Positions 8,707 through 17,357 of a stretch of 64,000 nucleotides of DNA are shown here, one piece after another. Below the pieces are notes generated by a model that saw only the letters and a program-made list of their open reading frames with translations, was not told where the DNA came from and made no database searches. The DNA comes from Tardiphaga sp. vice304 (GTDB lineage: Bacteria > Pseudomonadota > Alphaproteobacteria > Rhizobiales > Xanthobacteraceae), in contig NZ_CP041402.1 in assembly GCF_007018905.1 (NCBI RefSeq), positions 4,266,001-4,330,000 on the forward strand, read 5' to 3'. Every line of letters starts with the position of its first letter. The stretch's first letter is position 1. Both the position numbers and the translations under genes were made by a program.

Positions 8707-9138
8707 ATGGCCGACCTGACCCTCGCTGTTGCCCAAAAGATCCTCGACGCCGCTCTCGCCAAGGTGGTCGAGAAGAAGCTGAAGCCGATGGTCATCACCA
8801 TTCTCGACGCGCGCGGCTGCGTGAAACTGTCGGTCGCCCAGGACGGCACCAGCCTGATGCGGGGCGAGATCGCCCACGGCAAGGCCTATGGCGCCCTCGC
8901 AATGGGCATGGGCTCGCGCGCAATCTTCCAGCGCGCGCAGGAGCAGCCTTATTTCATTGCCGCCGCCAACACGCTCGCCAAAGGCGCGATGATCCCGGTG
9001 CCCGGCGGCGTGCTGTTTCACGATGCCGCGGGCGCGCTGCTCGGCGCGGTCGGCATCTCCGGCGACACCTCGGACAATGACGAGATCTGTGCAATCGCCG
9101 GCATCGAAACGGCCGGCCTGAAAGCAAACGCCGGCTGA
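8707..9138 (+). CDS. glcG: GlcG/HbpS family heme-binding-like protein
   Basis: Small protein of the GlcG/HbpS family (143 residues), a single alpha/beta domain often encoded beside glycolate-oxidase-type flavoproteins; its biochemical role is not settled. The family core is visible: PMVITILDARGCVKL near residues 27-41, then a helix with AYGALAMGMGS, and the PVPGGVLFHDAAG and GAVGISGDTSDND segments near the C-terminus. The gene lies 30 bp behind the FAD/Fe-S dehydrogenase on the same strand, with AAGGAA before the ATG, so the two are almost certainly co-transcribed. The symbol is by family resemblance. Confidence 0.88.
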   Translation: MADLTLAVAQKILDAALAKVVEKKLKPMVITILDARGCVKLSVAQDGTSLMRGEIAHGKAYGALAMGMGSRAIFQRAQEQPYFIAAANTLAKGAMIPVPGGVLFHDAAGALLGAVGISGDTSDNDEICAIAGIETAGLKANAG

Positions 9139-9185
9139 AGCCGCCCGACGTCAGCGATTCCCGGGAAGTTTGCTTACGGAACGCC

Positions 9186-9836
9186 TTACGCGCGACGCGC
9201 CAAGCCCTGCGCGTCGCCGGCGGCATTCTCCGCCGCCACCGCGCGGAGGTAACCGTCGCGCTGCTGCAACCGCGCCCAGTACGCCGTCACGGCCGGGCCG
9301 AACTGCGCGGACAGGCCGAGCCGCTGCGCCAGCAGTAGCGCGTAGCCGACCGAGATATCGGCCGCGGTGAACCGGCCGGCGCACAAATATTCCGATGTCG
9401 CGGTCAGCGTTTCGATGACGCGCAGCCGGGCGAGAAACCATTTGGCGTAGTCGGCCACGACCTGCGGCTGCCGGCGCTCTTCCGGCTCCATCTCGGAATA
9501 GCGCAGCACCAAAGTCTGCGGAAAGGTCAGCGTCGCCTCGCCGAAATGCAGCCAGTTCAGGAAGGCGCCGTAGTCCGGCTCATCGACGCCGACCGCGAGT
9601 GGCGTCGGACCATATTTCGAAACGAGATATTGGGTGATCGCCGCCGATTCCGTCATCCGCGTGTCGCCGTCGATCAGCAGCGGAATGGTGCCGAGCGGAT
9701 TGACCGCCAGATACTCTTTGGCGAGCGCGCGCGGCGGAAACGGCAGCATCTTCAGCTCATAGGGAAGCTGCATTTCCTCCAGCGTCCACAACGGTCGGAA
9801 CGAGCGCGCGCGAGCGCAGTGATAGAGCGTGATCAT
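9186..9836 (-). CDS. Glutathione S-transferase family protein
   Basis: Cytosolic glutathione S-transferase (216 residues), expected to conjugate glutathione to electrophiles. The N-terminal thioredoxin-like domain reads MITLYHCARARSFRPLWTLE, followed by the cis-Pro region NPLGTIPLLIDGD and the gamma-glutamyl-binding MTESAAITQYL motif near residues 61-71. The C-terminal helical domain includes the N-capping box region FTAADISVGYAL. The start at 9836 is chosen because GAGGGG lies about 12 nt upstream and it gives the canonical N-terminus; an ATG four codons earlier (9848) is possible. It converges with glcG. Confidence 0.9.
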   Translation of the reverse strand: MITLYHCARARSFRPLWTLEEMQLPYELKMLPFPPRALAKEYLAVNPLGTIPLLIDGDTRMTESAAITQYLVSKYGPTPLAVGVDEPDYGAFLNWLHFGEATLTFPQTLVLRYSEMEPEERRQPQVVADYAKWFLARLRVIETLTATSEYLCAGRFTAADISVGYALLLAQRLGLSAQFGPAVTAYWARLQQRDGYLRAVAAENAAGDAQGLARRA

Positions 9837-9927
9837 GCGGCGGTTCATCCCCTCAGCGCGCGGCGACGTTCGCCGCATTGGCGGGCAGTGAGACCCATGC
9901 GCGCGGCAACGTCAAGATCGCGCGGGG

Positions 9928-10161
9928 TCAGGTCGCGGGGTCGCTCCGCGTCGCCAGCGCCTTTTCCAGATAGGCGATCTCGCGCGCGAGTTCTGCCATC
10001 AGCGGCACGGGATCTTCCTCGGAGACGAGGTGCGGCTTGTCATAGGTGCCGCTCTGCAGCTGCTGCAGCATCTCCACGCGCTTGGCGTGAAACGCCGTCA
10101 GGCGATCGAAATCCCGCCGCTCGGCATATTTGTCGATCAGTTTTTCGAAGGCCTTGCTCAT
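9928..10161 (-). CDS. Small hypothetical protein downstream of nitrile hydratase genes
   Basis: A 77-residue, charged, mostly helical protein without signal peptide or membrane segment. The N-terminal half (AFEKLIDKYAERRDFDRLTAFHAKRVEML) looks like two amphipathic helices, and the C-terminal half (PLMAELAREIAYLEKAL) like another. I do not recognise the family. The ATG at 10161 has GGGAGCG just upstream. It lies 87 bp after the nitrile hydratase accessory gene on the same strand, so it may be the last member of that operon. It could be a further assembly factor, but nothing in the sequence proves it. Confidence 0.6.
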   Translation of the reverse strand: MSKAFEKLIDKYAERRDFDRLTAFHAKRVEMLQQLQSGTYDKPHLVSEEDPVPLMAELAREIAYLEKALATRSDPAT

Positions 10162-10248
10162 ATCCGCTCCCGGCACCGCCCCGCCCTGCTGGCGACAGTG
10201 CGGCTTCCCACACATTGCGATATGGCGCAACGACGCCGGCCACACGCC

Positions 10249-10635
10249 TCAGCCGTGAAAATCGTCCGGCTGCAGCAGAACCGGCATGCCGTGCGGCGTG
10301 CGGTCGGCGGCGTGGTCCCAGGCGTCGCGATAGCGGTGCAGCGTGTCGGCGCTGGCGACGCCCTTCTCGGCGACCAGCGTTTCTAGCGACGCCAGCCAGT
10401 GCCGGTAATAGGTCTCGCCGGTATCGGCATCGCCCGCGGCCTGTGCGCGCTTGATCTCGGCGGCGAGTGTCGCCGCCCATTCGGTCCAGGAGAACAGCCC
10501 GCGCGCATGCAGCGCCACGGCCATCGCGAAGGCCTGCGCCTCCCACGGCTCGCGAAACACCGGGCCGTCGTGGTCGCGCGGAATGCCGGGCACCGCGATC
10601 ACCGCCGCTGCGGCGGCCTGCGGATCGAGCGCCAT
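10249..10635 (-). CDS. Nitrile hydratase accessory (activator) protein
   Basis: Accessory protein (128 residues) of the P14K/NhlE-like family, needed to insert cobalt into the alpha subunit of cobalt-type nitrile hydratases. It resembles the N-terminal domain of the beta subunit: GPVFREPWEAQAFAMAVALH matches the FHAEWERRVLAMTLAM helix of beta, and YYRHWLASLETLVAEKG matches beta's YYQIWLAGIERLMAERG. The ATG overlaps the beta stop codon by one base (TGATG), so translation is coupled. The order alpha-beta-accessory is the usual one for cobalt-type enzymes. Confidence 0.88.
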   Translation of the reverse strand: MALDPQAAAAAVIAVPGIPRDHDGPVFREPWEAQAFAMAVALHARGLFSWTEWAATLAAEIKRAQAAGDADTGETYYRHWLASLETLVAEKGVASADTLHRYRDAWDHAADRTPHGMPVLLQPDDFHG

Positions 10636-11291
10636 CACAACGGCTCCAGATAGGATTCCCAGGCGTCCACGGAGATCAAGCTCGTCGGATCGCCGTCCTC
10701 GCCCCACAGCTCGCGACCGTCGAACGCCACGGTATAGAGCCACTGCGGCTGTTCGCCCTGCCCCATCGCATGGCTATCGGGAAACACATGCGCGCCGTGC
10801 AGCAGCTCGATCACGCCGACATGGCCGCGCACATAGTTCGGCAGCCTCGTATGGGTCGGCGGATGCATCATTCTGGCGCGGACGCGGTCGCCGACGGCAA
10901 AGCGCGCCGGCGCCTGTGTCGGACGCACCGTCGGGCCGCCCTTGCGCAACATGGCGGGCACCTCGTCGGCCTTCAGCACCGGAACGTCCTTGCGCGGCAG
11001 CAAGGGCTCGCCGGCTTCGATCTCCTCCGGCGCCACCAGACCGCGCTCGGCCATCAGACGTTCGATGCCGGCCAGCCATATCTGGTAATAGCTCTTGCTC
11101 AGATAATCCTCGGCCGGACGGTTTTCGCGGGCAAAGCGCGAGGCGTCGATGTTCCATTGGCCGGGCCTTGCCATCGCCAGTGTCATCGCCAGGACGCGGC
11201 GTTCCCATTCGGCGTGAAACACCGGCTCGTTCGGCTCGAGCTGAACCGCGCCGAAGCCGGCCACGCCGCCCATGTCATGTGCGCCGTCCAT
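10635..11291 (-). CDS. nthB: Nitrile hydratase subunit beta
   Basis: Beta subunit (218 residues) of nitrile hydratase, which hydrates nitriles to amides. It begins [14 protein letters not shown], the near-invariant beta N-terminus, followed by the helix FHAEWERRVLAMTLAM that wraps around alpha. The C-terminal SH3-like domain starts at FAVGDRVRARMMHPPTHTR near residue 130 and continues with LPNYVRGHVG. The ATG overlaps the alpha stop by one base (TAATG). No amidase gene lies next to the operon, so how the amide is used is unclear. Confidence 0.95.
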   Translation of the reverse strand: MDGAHDMGGVAGFGAVQLEPNEPVFHAEWERRVLAMTLAMARPGQWNIDASRFARENRPAEDYLSKSYYQIWLAGIERLMAERGLVAPEEIEAGEPLLPRKDVPVLKADEVPAMLRKGGPTVRPTQAPARFAVGDRVRARMMHPPTHTRLPNYVRGHVGVIELLHGAHVFPDSHAMGQGEQPQWLYTVAFDGRELWGEDGDPTSLISVDAWESYLEPL

Positions 11292-11917
11292 TACGCCACC
11301 CCGGCGGGCGAGAGCGCTAGCCCGGTGCCGATCATGCTGTCGCGGGTGACGAGACCGACAAGCTCTTCCTCGCTCATGCCCTCGGTGCCGGCAGGGCGCT
11401 GCGGCACCACGAGGTAACGGATCTCCGCGGTGGAATCCCACACCTTGATCCTGGTGCCTTCGGGCAGCGTGACATCGAAATCCTTCAGCACGCCGCGCGG
11501 ATCCTTCACCGCGCGCGAGCGATAGGGTGCGGCCTTGTACCAGACCGGTGGCAGGCCGAGCACCGGCCACGGGTAACACGAGCATAGGGTGCACACGACC
11601 ATGTTGTGCAGGTCCGGCGTGTTCTCGACCGCGACGATGTGCTCGCCCTGCCGGCCGGCATAGCCGAATTCGAGGATCGCCGGCGTGGCATCGGCCAGCA
11701 GCCGCGCGCGATATTCCGGATCGCTCCAGGCCCGCGCGATCACGCGCGCGCCGTTGCGCGGGCCGACCTTGGTCTCGTAGGTCTGGATCAATTCGTCGAG
11801 TGCGGCGGGATCGACATAGCCCTTCTCGGTCAGAATGCTTTCCAGCGCGCGCACGCGCAGCTCGGTCTCCGACAGTTCGGAATGCTCGTGGTCGTGGTGA
11901 TGATCGTGACCGGACAT
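11291..11917 (-). CDS. nthA: Nitrile hydratase subunit alpha, cobalt type
   Basis: Catalytic alpha subunit (208 residues) of nitrile hydratase. The metal site is CTLCSC at residues 109-114, with ligands Cys109, Cys112 and Cys114. Thr after the first Cys and Tyr after the last mark the cobalt class; iron enzymes have Ser and Thr. The N-terminus is His-rich (seven His between residues 4 and 12), which could help bind metal. The ATG at 11917 has AAGGAG seven bases upstream and a sigma70-like promoter at 11937-11964 very close behind, giving a short leader. The beta gene overlaps its stop. Confidence 0.95.
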   Translation of the reverse strand: MSGHDHHHDHEHSELSETELRVRALESILTEKGYVDPAALDELIQTYETKVGPRNGARVIARAWSDPEYRARLLADATPAILEFGYAGRQGEHIVAVENTPDLHNMVVCTLCSCYPWPVLGLPPVWYKAAPYRSRAVKDPRGVLKDFDVTLPEGTRIKVWDSTAEIRYLVVPQRPAGTEGMSEEELVGLVTRDSMIGTGLALSPAGVA

Positions 11918-11936
11918 GATGTCTCCTTCGGCCCGC

Positions 11937-11964
11937 ATTGTAGCGCAGCGGTCCGGGACATCAA
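11937..11964 (-). promoter_or_regulatory. Sigma70-like promoter of the nitrile hydratase operon
   Basis: On the minus strand TTGATG (11964-11959) and TACAAT (11942-11937) are separated by 16 bp, close to the TTGACA/TATAAT consensus, and lie about 20 bp before the nthA start. The transcript would have a leader of roughly 15 nt that includes the AAGGAG ribosome site. The call rests on sequence resemblance only. Confidence 0.5.
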
Positions 11965-11995
11965 GGTGCAGCACCTAGGCCCACGGAAATCGGGT

Positions 11996-12196
11996 TCAGG
12001 TGACGATCAGCCCCTGATTGCTGAAGGCGGCGCGGGTGCGCGCGAGCAGTTCGTGCGAGGGCGGAGGCGTATCGGCCAGCCGATATTTTTCGCCGGCTTT
12101 CAGCATCTCCGGCGAAGCGCTGGCGGGACCCACGGTGGCAACGATCTTGGCTCGGCGATGACGTCGCATGTCGGAGAAGTCCTTCTGTCTCGACAT
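11996..12196 (-). pseudogene. Pyruvate-kinase-like N-terminal fragment
   Basis: An open frame of 66 codons contains MRRHRRAKIVATVGPASASP (from 12169), which matches the conserved N-terminus of pyruvate kinases (RRxKIVATxGPAS). After about 24 matching residues the similarity ends abruptly and an unrelated tail ending in SNQGLIVT runs to a stop at 11996; a working enzyme needs about 470 residues. I read it as the remains of a gene whose body was deleted. It could instead be a short expressed fusion protein. A FixK/FNR-like box about 110 bp upstream fits a formerly oxygen-regulated second pyruvate kinase. Confidence 0.5.
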
Positions 12197-12770
12197 CTGG
12201 AAATCGCCGTCTTCGCGAAATCGGCGTCCCCTCTTCGATCTGTACGATCGAGTTGAAGCACGCGAATGTCTCGTAAGTCGTCATAAGACATGCATCGAAT
12301 ACTGCCTTGATCTAGATCACTGAACTACAATTCGAGAATTGAGACGCAAAAAGTCGGTTCAAATGGCGTGATATTGTTGACGACATAATTAATACGACAG
12401 ACGTCTTGCTAATATTTCGAACAGAACCTGCGCGATAAAGGAATTCCTTCTGCGCATCGTCGTGCGCCGGCGACGGTTGAGTTTCTCGGCCAAGAGGAGC
12501 CGCGAACGATAGTTTCGGAAATGCGGTGGAAAATGCGCGCTGGCTCCAATGCGGCCGGTCCGGCGGAAAGATTCGACCAAACAGACGAACAGGCTCACCA
12601 GCAACGCCCCGCGCGGAGCACGATGACAGCGAGCCATTCGCACGAGGTCGCGGCTGCTCGTCATCCGATGTCTACACGACGCAGGCTTTGTGCCTATTGA
12701 TCCGCCCTTGCAAACGCGGGCGAGAAAATCCCGCTTTGCCTTCGGCATTCGTTGGATCGATGACGCCTAA
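12197..12770. other. Intergenic stretch without a supported gene
   Basis: About 570 bp between the pyruvate-kinase scrap and the garD terminator. The part near 12290-12420 is clearly richer in A and T than its surroundings and holds the FixK/FNR-like box. The remaining 350 bp contains open frames on both strands, but none with a convincing ribosome site, recognisable motif or family resemblance. It may include the rest of a deleted locus. Confidence 0.5.
12307..12320. promoter_or_regulatory. FixK/FNR-like anaerobox
   Basis: TTGATCTAGATCAC matches the FixK/FNR consensus TTGAT-N4-ATCAA at nine of ten defined positions; only the last base differs. Boxes of this kind control microaerobic and anaerobic genes in rhizobia and Rhodopseudomonas. 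It lies about 110 bp upstream of the pyruvate-kinase-like fragment on the minus strand, a reasonable activator position. No intact gene appears to depend on it now. Confidence 0.5.
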
Positions 12771-12800
12771 ACGCAAAACGGGCAGCCCAAGGGCCGCCCG
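12771..12800 (-). terminator. Rho-independent terminator of the gar operon
   Basis: Read on the minus strand just after the garD stop, CGGGCGGCCC and GGGCTGCCCG form a 10-bp stem (one G-T pair) around a TT loop, followed directly by TTTT and a further T-rich stretch. This is a classical intrinsic terminator about 25 bp behind garD. Confidence 0.8.
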
Positions 12801-12825
12801 CTTCATGCTTGATCGGTTGCGCCGC

Positions 12826-14373
12826 TCAGGTCACCGGGCCGGGATTGAACAAAGTGAGGCTGTTGTGAATACCCCACTTGTCGGACCAGACTTTCGTGCG
12901 TCCGCTGGCGACGTCGAGAATTAGTTTGAACAGGTCCCAACCGGTTTCCTCGATCGTCTTCTCGCCGGTGGCGATGCGGCCGGCGTCGAAATCGACCAGA
13001 TCCTTCCAGCGGTTGGCCAGCTCGGTACGCGTGGCCACCTTGATCACCGGTGCGGCGGCCAGGCCATAGGGCGTGCCGCGTCCGCTGGTGAACACCTGCA
13101 GCGTCATGCCGGAGGCGAGTTGCAGCGTGCCGCAGATGAAGTCGCTGGCGGGCGTCGCCGCGAAGGTCATGCCCGCCTTTCGGATGCGCTCGCCGGGTGA
13201 CAGCACGTCGACGATGGCGGTCGAGCCGGACTTGACGATCGAGCCGAGCGACTTCTCGACGATGTTGGCGAGGCCGCCCTTCTTGTTGCCGGGCGTCGTG
13301 TTGGCGCTGCGGTCGACCTCCCCCTTTGCCAGGTAATCGTCATACCATTTCATCTCGCGGATGAGCGCTCGGCCGACCTCCTCGTCGATGGCGCGGCGCG
13401 TCAGCAGATGAATTGCATCGCGCACCTCGGTCACTTCTGAGAACATCACTTTGGCGCCGGCGCGCACCAACAGATCGGCGGCAAAGCCGACGGCCGGATT
13501 GGCCGTGACGCCGGAAAATGCATCAGAGCCGCCGCACTGAAGGCCGACGATCAGATCCGAAGCGGGACAGGTCTCGCGTTGGCGCTTGTTGAGAACTTCG
13601 AGCCGCGCTTCGGCCATTGCCATGATCGAATCGACAATGGCAGTAAAGCCATCGAACGCTTCGTCCTGCATGCGGACGATGCTGCCATCCGTATCCAGCG
13701 GTAGCAGGCGCTCCGGCGCCAGCTTCTCGCAGCCGAGGCTGACGACCATCGCTTCGCCGCCGAAATTCGCGTTCTTCGCGATGTTCTGCAGGGTACGGAT
13801 CGGCACGATCGCCATCGGCGCATTGATGGCGACGCCACAGCCGTAATTGTGCGAGAGTGCGACGACATCATCCACATTCGGATACTTCGGAAGCAGTTCC
13901 TCCTTGATCCGCTTGACCGCATAATCGACGGTGCCGGCAACGCATTGCACGCTCATGCTGATCGCCAGCACGTTCTTGGTGCCAACCGAACCGTCGGGAT
14001 TGCGGAAGCCCTCGAAGGTGTAGCCCTCGAGCGGCGGCTGCGCCGCGGGCACCGCGGTGGCGAGTTCGAGGTGATCAAGTTCGCGCGCCTCCGGCATGGA
14101 GATGCGGGACTCGTCGACCCATTCGCCGGCGAAAATCGGGCGGATCGCGGTGCCGATGATTTCGTTGTAGCGGCGGACCGCATCGCCTTCGGCGATGTCG
14201 ACCAGCGCGACCTTGTGACCCTGTGGAACGAAATCACGCAGCTCCAGGCCATCCGGAAAACGCGTCTTCGCCGGCAAGCCGAAATCATTGACGACGATCG
14301 CCACGTTGTCGCGGGGGTCGATCCTGATGTAGCGGGGCGTCGCCAGTTCGTCTGGATTCACGGCTTTGGTCAT
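12826..14373 (-). CDS. garD: Galactarate/altronate-type dehydratase (UxaA family)
   Basis: Sugar-acid dehydratase (515 residues) that would turn D-galactarate into 5-keto-4-deoxy-D-glucarate; the length fits GarD (about 523). The N-terminal SAF domain spans roughly residues 15-95 ([29 protein letters not shown]), followed by the UxaA catalytic domain with [34 protein letters not shown] and the C-terminal [13 protein letters not shown] segment. The ATG at 14373 has GGAGG eight bases upstream; the ATG at 14388 lacks this. It is the last gene of the gar set and is followed by a terminator. Altronate dehydratase is the alternative, but the neighbouring garK and garR favour galactarate. Confidence 0.88.
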   Translation of the reverse strand: MTKAVNPDELATPRYIRIDPRDNVAIVVNDFGLPAKTRFPDGLELRDFVPQGHKVALVDIAEGDAVRRYNEIIGTAIRPIFAGEWVDESRISMPEARELDHLELATAVPAAQPPLEGYTFEGFRNPDGSVGTKNVLAISMSVQCVAGTVDYAVKRIKEELLPKYPNVDDVVALSHNYGCGVAINAPMAIVPIRTLQNIAKNANFGGEAMVVSLGCEKLAPERLLPLDTDGSIVRMQDEAFDGFTAIVDSIMAMAEARLEVLNKRQRETCPASDLIVGLQCGGSDAFSGVTANPAVGFAADLLVRAGAKVMFSEVTEVRDAIHLLTRRAIDEEVGRALIREMKWYDDYLAKGEVDRSANTTPGNKKGGLANIVEKSLGSIVKSGSTAIVDVLSPGERIRKAGMTFAATPASDFICGTLQLASGMTLQVFTSGRGTPYGLAAAPVIKVATRTELANRWKDLVDFDAGRIATGEKTIEETGWDLFKLILDVASGRTKVWSDKWGIHNSLTLFNPGPVT

Positions 14374-14472
14374 ATCAATAGCCTCCATCTTCAGTTCAGC
14401 TCGCCACCCCTGCTCGCGCACTCTCGAAACATTTCGAGAGCGGCCGGCCTGCGCGGTTGGCTCACATACGCA

Positions 14473-15750
14473 TCACTTCGTGTCCGGTCGGCCTATGATG
14501 ACCGCGCGGAAATCGTTGACATTGGTCAGCGTCGGCCCGGTGACGACGGCGTCACCGAGCGCGCCGAAAAAACCGTGACCGTCATTGTCGGCGAGCGCCT
14601 GCCTCGGCTTGATGCCGGCAGCCGAGGCGCGCGCGAGCGTATCCGGCGTCAGGATCGCGCCGGCGGTTTCTTCGATGCCATCGACGCCGTCGGTGTCGCC
14701 GGCCAGCGCCCAGATGTCGGCCAGCCCGTCGAGGGTCACGCCAAACGACAGCAGAAATTCAACATTGCGGCCGCCGCGCCCATGGCCGCGGACCGTCACC
14801 GTCGTCTCGCCGCCGGACAATAGCACGCAGGGCGCTTTGAAGGGTTGGCCGCGCTTCGCGACCTGCTTGACGATGCCGGCCAATACCGTGCCTACGTCCC
14901 CTGCTTCGCCTTCGATGGAATCGCCCAGAATATGCACCGGCATGCCGGCTTCGCGCGCCACGGCGGCGGCGGCTTCCAAAGCCATCTGCGGCGTCGCGAT
15001 CAGATGGGTCTCAACGCCGGCGATCAGCGGATCGGCCGGCTTCACCGTTTCGCCGCGGCCGCTCTCCAGCGTGTCGCGAACGGCGGCCGGCAGGTCGATG
15101 CCGTAACGCGTAACGATGGCGAGCGCATCGGCGCAGGTCGTTACGTCGGCGACAGTTGGACCGGAAGCGATGTCGGCCTCGACGTCGCCGGGCACGTCCG
15201 AGATCAGCAGCGTCACCACCTTGGCTGGATAGGCCAACGCGGCAAGACGGCCGCCCTTGATGTCCGACAGATGGCGGCGGACGCAGTTCATTTCCGAGAT
15301 GGTCGCGCCCGACTTCAGCAGCGCGCGGTTGACCGCCTGCTTGTCTTCCAGGGTGATGCCTTCGGCCGGCAGTGCCAGCAGCGAGGAGCCGCCACCGGAG
15401 ATCAGACACAGCACGGTGTCACCCGGCCCCGCCGCCACCGCGATGTCGCGGATCCGCTTTGCGGCCGCGAGGCCGGCAGCATCGGGAACCGGATGCGAGG
15501 CTTCGACGATCTCGATCCGCTCGCACGGGACGGCATAGCCGTAGCGGGTGACGACCAGCCCGGACATTTCGCCGGACCAATGATCTTCGACCGCACGCGC
15601 CATTGCGGCGGACGCCTTGCCGGCGCCGAGGACGATCAATCGTCCTTTCGGCGTTTTAGGCAGATGAGGCGGGATGCAATGCGACGGCTGGGCCGCCTCG
15701 ATCGCCGCATCAAACATCTGTCGCAACAGGGCACGTGGGTCGAAGCTCAT
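14473..15750 (-). CDS. gckA: Glycerate 2-kinase (MOFRL family)
   Basis: Glycerate kinase of the GckA/TtuD family (425 residues), which phosphorylates D-glycerate to 2-phosphoglycerate, the last step of galactarate and glucarate breakdown. The N-terminal domain has GRLIVLGAGKASAAMARAVE and the phosphate-binding LISGGGSSLLALP near residues 114-126. The C-terminal MOFRL domain carries LLSGGETTVTVRGHGRGGRN near 303-322 and DTDGVDG. The ATG at 15750 gives the family N-terminus. The gene is intact although the enzyme expected to make its substrate (garR, 20 bp upstream) is interrupted. It could also serve other glycerate sources. Confidence 0.92.
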   Translation of the reverse strand: MSFDPRALLRQMFDAAIEAAQPSHCIPPHLPKTPKGRLIVLGAGKASAAMARAVEDHWSGEMSGLVVTRYGYAVPCERIEIVEASHPVPDAAGLAAAKRIRDIAVAAGPGDTVLCLISGGGSSLLALPAEGITLEDKQAVNRALLKSGATISEMNCVRRHLSDIKGGRLAALAYPAKVVTLLISDVPGDVEADIASGPTVADVTTCADALAIVTRYGIDLPAAVRDTLESGRGETVKPADPLIAGVETHLIATPQMALEAAAAVAREAGMPVHILGDSIEGEAGDVGTVLAGIVKQVAKRGQPFKAPCVLLSGGETTVTVRGHGRGGRNVEFLLSFGVTLDGLADIWALAGDTDGVDGIEETAGAILTPDTLARASAAGIKPRQALADNDGHGFFGALGDAVVTGPTLTNVNDFRAVIIGRPDTK

Positions 15751-15770
15751 GGTGTCGTCTTTCGTGGAGA

Positions 15771-16661
15771 TCAGGCTTTCTGGCCGATCTCGAAGTTGGC
15801 CAGCAATTCGAGCGCCTTGACCATACCCGAATGGTCCCAGGCACTGCCACCGTTGGCGGCGCAGGAGTTGAAGAGTTCCTGACATGTCGCGGGTTTGGGC
15901 AGCGAAATGCCCATTTGGCGTGCGGCGGTCAGGGCGAGGTTGAGGTCCTTTTGGTGCCGGGCAATCCGGAAGCCCGGGTCGAAGGTCCGTTTGACCATGC
16001 GATCGCCATGTACTTCAAGAATTTTGGACGACGCAAAGCCGCCCATCAGCGCCTGGCGCACGCGCGCCGAATCCGCGCCCGCCTTGGAGGCGAACAGCAG
16101 CGCCTCGCCCACCGCCTCGATGGTCATCGCAACGATCATCTGGTTGGCGACCTTGGCGGTCTGGCCGGCACCGGCGCCGCCTACCAGCGTGATGTTCTTG
16201 CCCATCAGTTCGAACAGCGGCTTGACGATCTCGAACACCTCGTCCTTGCCACCGACCATGATGGAGAGCGTGGCCGCCTTGGGGCCAACTTCGCCGCCCG
16301 ATACCGGCGCATCGACATATTCACAGCCGAGCGCTTCGATCCTGGCGGCATATTCCTTGGTCTCGATCGGCGAGATGGAGCTCATGTCGACGACGATCTT
16401 GCCCTTCGACAGGCCTTCAGCGGCGCCGTTTTTGCCGAACAGCACAGCACCGACATGCGGGGTATCCGGCACCATCACGAAGAAGATGTCGCACGCCTTG
16501 GCGACGTCTTTGCTGGAATCGCACTTGACGAGGCCCTTGGCGAGCAGTTCGGCCGGCAGATCCTTCTGGTCATAGGCGAACACCTAGTGACCAGCGGTGA
16601 TGAGATGGCCCGCCATCGGCGTGCCCATGATGCCGAGACCGACGAAACCTAGCTTGCTCAT
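15771..16661 (-). pseudogene. garR: 2-hydroxy-3-oxopropionate reductase (tartronate semialdehyde reductase) with in-frame TAG
   Basis: NAD(P)H-dependent reductase of the beta-hydroxyacid dehydrogenase family that turns tartronate semialdehyde into glycerate. The reading frame starts at the ATG at 16661 (AAGGAG seven bases upstream) with MSKLGFVGLGIMGTPMAGHL, the dinucleotide-binding start of the family. Codon 26 (16586-16584) is TAG, where relatives have Gln or Glu before VFAYD. The frame then runs open to 15771 with all later motifs: PVSGGE near 180, GAGQTAKVANQM, and the C-terminal RHQKDLNLAL region. A restart at the GTG at 16583 would lack the nucleotide-binding loop. It is a one-base lesion, real or a sequencing error. 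Confidence 0.85.
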
Positions 16662-16736
16662 GATATAACTCCTTCAGGATGATAGTCGCGACCGCTGTTG
16701 GTCGGTCTGGTGCAAGAAAGTGACCCAGCGCCCGGA

Positions 16737-17186
16737 TCAGAGATATTTGTCGTGCAGCGCCTGGGTGGCACCGCGGAACGCGCCTAAGTCGCTGCCGACG
16801 CCGACAAATGTGACGCCCAGTTCCAGATAGTGGCGGGCATCGGCTTCGACAGGCGCGAGAATGCCGCTCGACTTGCCATGACGGGCAGCCGCCTCAAATA
16901 TGCGCTGCATCGCAGCCTGCACGTCGGGATGTCCGGGATTGCCGAAATGGCCGAGCGTGGCGGCCAGATCGGACGGCCCGACGAACAGGCAATCCACCCC
17001 GTCGATCGCGGCGATCTCGTCGGCCGCATCCAATCTGGTTCTCGATCTGTACGAGCAGGGCGATGTTGTCGTTGATGACCTCGAAGTAATTCTTCACCGT
17101 CGCGTAGTGGTTCGACCGCTGCGACACCGAAACGCCGCGTACGCCCTTCGGATGCCATCGCGATTTCGACCACGCGCGAATTATAG
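16737..17186 (-). pseudogene. garL: Remnant of 5-keto-4-deoxyglucarate aldolase (HpcH/HpaI family)
   Basis: C-terminal half of a GarL-type aldolase, which splits 5-keto-4-deoxyglucarate into pyruvate and tartronate semialdehyde. The upper part reads HPKGVRGVSVSQRSN and LLVQIENQI in one frame. At about 17031 the frame shifts to [21 protein letters not shown], where relatives have QxGVDxxDEIAA, so about five bases appear lost. The rest ([26 protein letters not shown]) is intact to the stop at 16737. The N-terminal half, including the start, is missing; resemblance stops near 17175. The gene cannot make an active enzyme. Confidence 0.8.
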
Positions 17187-17357
17187 ATCAATGTTCACAC
17201 CGACCTGCAATTCGTCCCGCAGATCCGGGCAGTGTCGAGCTTTCTGAAGGCAACCTTCAAGGCGGACCCGATCATGCAGGCCGACACTTCGGGGCGCAAA
17301 CTGCTTGAGGCGCTGCTGGAAGCTGACGGCCATATCGCCACCGCCCACGGCACCTAG
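17187..17357 (+). pseudogene. C-terminal gene scrap, possibly a LysR-type regulator
   Basis: A plus-strand frame of 56 codons ends in a TAG at 17357 and begins abruptly at the garL junction, where the frame has a stop at 17184. It reads HTDLQFVPQIRAVSSFLKAT and continues with a charged helix. The PxIRAxxxFL pattern is typical of the last helix of LysR regulators, which would fit a regulator once divergent from the gar operon. The assignment is tentative because only the tail is left. Confidence 0.35.

Noticed and set aside
12390..12398. TAATACGAC, resembling the start of a T7 phage promoter
   Set aside because: Only nine of seventeen bases match and no phage genes are nearby; chance in an AT-rich patch.
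12389..12748. Minus-strand frame of 119 codons between the pyruvate-kinase scrap and garD
   Set aside because: Arg-rich, no ribosome site, no recognisable domain, and it runs up to the gar terminator; not supported as a gene.
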